This document shows, in pieces, positions 4,365 through 6,027 of a stretch of DNA of 6,027 bases (position 1 is its first letter; each line of letters opens with the position of its first letter). This stretch comes from JBBRYB01 sp038238115 (GTDB lineage: Bacteria; Actinomycetota; Actinomycetes; Propionibacteriales; Nocardioidaceae), in assembly GCA_038238115.1 (NCBI GenBank), contig JBBRYB010000145.1, positions 1-6,027 of the forward strand, in the 5' to 3' direction. The notes under the pieces were generated by a model. That model saw only the letters and a list, made by a program, of their open reading frames with translations, had not been told where the DNA came from and did no database searches. The translations under genes and the position numbers were made by a program.

Positions 4365-5963
4365 ATGACCCGTCGCGCCGCGCCAACTTCCTGCGTCGAC
4401 TGTCTGGCCTGGGGTCTGCTGGCAAGCCACCGCTGCGCTGCTTGCTCCAGTTTCGCCAGCCTGCATCCAGCTGGCCATTGCGCCGGCTGTTCACGACGGC
4501 AACCCGTGCACAAGCAGTACTGCCGACTGTGCTGGTCTCAGGCTCGAGCCAACACCACGGTTGCGCAGACACCCGCCACAGCGGAATCATGCTTGCCGCA
4601 CGTTCGGCACCACCAGCTCTTCTTCGCTCACATGAATCCGCGATGCGGTCGAGACAAGAAGCTGCGCCGTGTGCGCCAGCACGGACGGATAGGACGCCCC
4701 CGCAAACCCGACCCGCCGCCTGCCAGCAGGCCCCGACTCGTCGGCGCGCAACTGCCGTTGTTCGACATGGCGCGCGACTTCACCGGCTTCACTCGTAAGC
4801 ACGCCAACCTGGCCAACCCGTGGCTGGCCTGGGCACGATATGTCGCTCATCGACACGGAGAGACCCGAGGCTGGGCTCCACGAGTTCGCTGCGATGTCGA
4901 CGACGCCCTGATCATCCTGCTTTCGGGTCATGCCGAAGGAGACAGAGTCAGCTATGGCGAGATGTTCCCGGTCCTGAGGGCCCGCGGACTCAGCACCGAG
5001 CGCACCGCCGAGATACTCCAGATGCTGGAGCTGTTCGTCGACGATCGGCGTCCGGCGTTCGAGGACTGGCTCGACCGAAAACTCGATGGCCTCGGGCCGG
5101 GCGTCCGCCACGGAGTCGAGCAGTGGACCAGGACCCTGCACGACGGCGGCCCCCGCCGCACGGCCCGCGCCGAGAGCACCGTCTGGAACTACCTCAACCG
5201 TATCCGGCCGATCCTCCTGAACTGGTCAACTCGCTACGACCATCTGCGCGAAGTCACCCGTGACGACATACTTGCCCAGCTCAAGAGCCTTCACGGCGAA
5301 CAACGGAGATCCACGCTCATCGCGCTAAGGTCGCTATTCGGCCACGCCAAGAACACCGGGACCATCTTCCGCAACCCCACCAGCCGCATCAAGGTTGGTC
5401 AGCGGCAATACGGCGTCCTCCAGCCACTGCGTCCCCACCAGGTCGAGCAGACAGCCCACGCCGCCGTCACCCCGGCTGCCCGCGTCCTCGTCGCGCTGGC
5501 GGGGGTGCACGCCGCGCGGGTCGGCGCCATGCTCGCTCTCCGACTCGATGACGTGGACCTCGGTAACCGACGCCTCACCATCGCCGGCCGAACTCGGCCG
5601 CTAGACGACCTCACCCACCAGGTGCTGCTCGACTGGCTGCGCCACCGGCGCGAACGGTGGCCGAACACCGCGAATCCACACCTACTCATCAACACACACA
5701 CCGCTCTGGAGACCCAAGCCGCCGCCGGTGACTGGGCCTCCCTGCTGCTCAACAAACAATCCGCGTCCTTGGAACGCCTTCGCGTCGACCGCCAACTCGA
5801 GGAAGCCCTCACCCACGGGCCCGACCCATTGCATCTTGCCGTCGTGTTCGGACTCGATACCAAGACCGCCATCCGTTACGCATCCTCGGCCCGTCAACTG
5901 CTGGAGACCGAGATCGAATGCGACACGGTGGGTTGCGACGAACCCAAGGGTCCAGGCCCGTGA
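4365..5963 (+). CDS. Divergent tyrosine recombinase-like protein with N-terminal zinc ribbons, 532 aa
   Basis: The N-terminus has four CxxC pairs (C10/C13, C24/C27, C39/C42, C53/C56), enough for two zinc ribbons. A basic linker with an AT-hook-like IGRPRKP (109-115) follows. Residues about 245-345 resemble the core-binding domain of integrases (AESTVWNYLNRIRPILLNWS; LIALRSLFGHAKNTGTIFRN). The C-terminal region (355-515) resembles a tyrosine recombinase catalytic domain, with R385 in HAARVGAMLALRLDDVDL. TKTAIRYASSARQLL near the end supplies a candidate nucleophile, Y505. The usual HxxR box is not visible: LRVDR (R473, R476) stands where it is expected, and the beta-hairpin lysine is also unclear (GRTRPLDD). 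It may therefore be a DNA-binding or accessory recombinase, or use an altered active site. ATG at 4365 follows the HTH stop by 3 bases with only a weak GGA ahead, suggesting coupled translation. It may parallel TnpB of Tn554 in role; this is inferred. Confidence 0.8.
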   Translation: MTRRAAPTSCVDCLAWGLLASHRCAACSSFASLHPAGHCAGCSRRQPVHKQYCRLCWSQARANTTVAQTPATAESCLPHVRHHQLFFAHMNPRCGRDKKLRRVRQHGRIGRPRKPDPPPASRPRLVGAQLPLFDMARDFTGFTRKHANLANPWLAWARYVAHRHGETRGWAPRVRCDVDDALIILLSGHAEGDRVSYGEMFPVLRARGLSTERTAEILQMLELFVDDRRPAFEDWLDRKLDGLGPGVRHGVEQWTRTLHDGGPRRTARAESTVWNYLNRIRPILLNWSTRYDHLREVTRDDILAQLKSLHGEQRRSTLIALRSLFGHAKNTGTIFRNPTSRIKVGQRQYGVLQPLRPHQVEQTAHAAVTPAARVLVALAGVHAARVGAMLALRLDDVDLGNRRLTIAGRTRPLDDLTHQVLLDWLRHRRERWPNTANPHLLINTHTALETQAAAGDWASLLLNKQSASLERLRVDRQLEEALTHGPDPLHLAVVFGLDTKTAIRYASSARQLLETEIECDTVGCDEPKGPGP

Positions 5964-5981
5964 TAGCTGAAACGAACCCCT

Positions 5982-6001
5982 GGGTTCCCCACGAGGAACC
6001 C
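5982..6001. repeat. 20-bp palindromic site with 6-bp centre, candidate recombination core or terminator
   Basis: GGGTTCC (5982-5988) and GGAACCC (5995-6001) are perfect inverted 7-mers around CCACGA. Outside them GAAAC (5969-5973) faces GTTTC (6005-6009), extending a bulged hairpin over about 5969-6009. A pair of 7-bp arms around a 6-bp spacer is the layout of a tyrosine recombinase crossover site; Tn554 is known to use a 6-bp core. The same structure just after the last stop codon could equally end the transcript, although no U-tract follows. Confidence 0.5.
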
Positions 6002-6012
6002 TCAGTTTCGCT

Positions 6013-6023
6013 GAACTCACGGG
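6013..6023 (-). repeat. Right terminal inverted repeat (GAACTCACGGG)
   Basis: This is the perfect reverse complement of 2797-2807 and lies 49 bases after the stop of the second recombinase gene. Four bases (AGCC) remain after it in the window, too few to test for a target duplication. Confidence 0.5.
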
Positions 6024-6027
6024 AGCC

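Larger units (their letters stand above)
2797..6023 (+). mobile_element. Candidate compact transposable element with two tyrosine recombinases and an HTH protein
   Basis: Three tightly coupled + strand genes (tyrosine recombinase, small XRE-type HTH protein, divergent zinc-ribbon recombinase-like protein) lie between an 11-bp perfect inverted repeat, CCCGTGAGTTC at 2797-2807 and GAACTCACGGG at 6013-6023. No cargo gene is present. Tn554-family transposons (tnpA, tnpB, tnpC) and RIT elements (three recombinases in a row) are established precedents for mobile units moved by several tyrosine recombinases. This unit has a comparable gene plan but differs in the middle gene. The repeats fall 161 bases before the first start and 49 bases after the last stop, as expected for element ends. 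No target duplication or att repeat can be confirmed, because the window ends 4 bases beyond the right repeat. The boundaries are inferred. Confidence 0.5.

Noticed and set aside
1..6027. tRNA, rRNA, CRISPR array or riboswitch
   Set aside because: No cloverleaf, regularly spaced repeat or known aptamer core was found by eye on either strand.

Overview
The window is GC-rich DNA with strong G/C preference at third codon positions and frequent GTG starts. The product types also fit (stand-alone kinase-like protein, glyoxalase-like VOC protein, actinobacterial-style recombinase operon), so it most likely comes from an actinomycete such as Streptomyces or a relative. The genus cannot be fixed from the sequence alone. 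The mix of intact genes, gene fragments and recombinases points to an accessory or plastic part of the genome.

Positions 1-400: a long imperfect hairpin (19-89) lies next to a 5'-truncated relic of a 2'-5' RNA ligase family (2H phosphoesterase) gene on the + strand (142-387). Ten bases beyond the relic's stop, the end of a convergent, apparently intact atypical protein kinase gene is met (398-1456, minus strand). Upstream of the kinase is a poorly coding stretch with a small inverted repeat (1542-1571). Beyond it is a second relic (1699-1844, minus): the N-terminal part of a small phage/ICE-type protein of unknown function, interrupted by an in-frame TAG and cut off at its 3' side. Positions 1845-2150 hold no gene I can defend. 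A VOC (glyoxalase-like) protein gene follows on the minus strand (2151-2525).

Positions 2797-6023 are the most interesting part. They hold a tight three-gene + strand operon: a complete tyrosine recombinase (2968-4044), a small Cro/C1-type HTH protein overlapping it by ATGA (4041-4361), and a second, highly divergent tyrosine-recombinase-like protein (4365-5963). The last carries four N-terminal CxxC pairs and an AT-hook-like GRPRK motif. An 11-bp perfect inverted repeat (2797-2807 and 6013-6023) brackets the operon, and a 20-bp palindromic site with a 6-bp centre lies just inside the right end. I read this as a candidate compact transposable element, analogous in logic to the multi-recombinase Tn554 and RIT elements but with an HTH protein in the middle. 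Recombinase 1 would be the catalyst, recombinase 2 a zinc-ribbon DNA-binding partner, and the HTH protein a regulator or architectural factor. The boundaries and the mobility are inferred; the genes and motifs are visible in the sequence.
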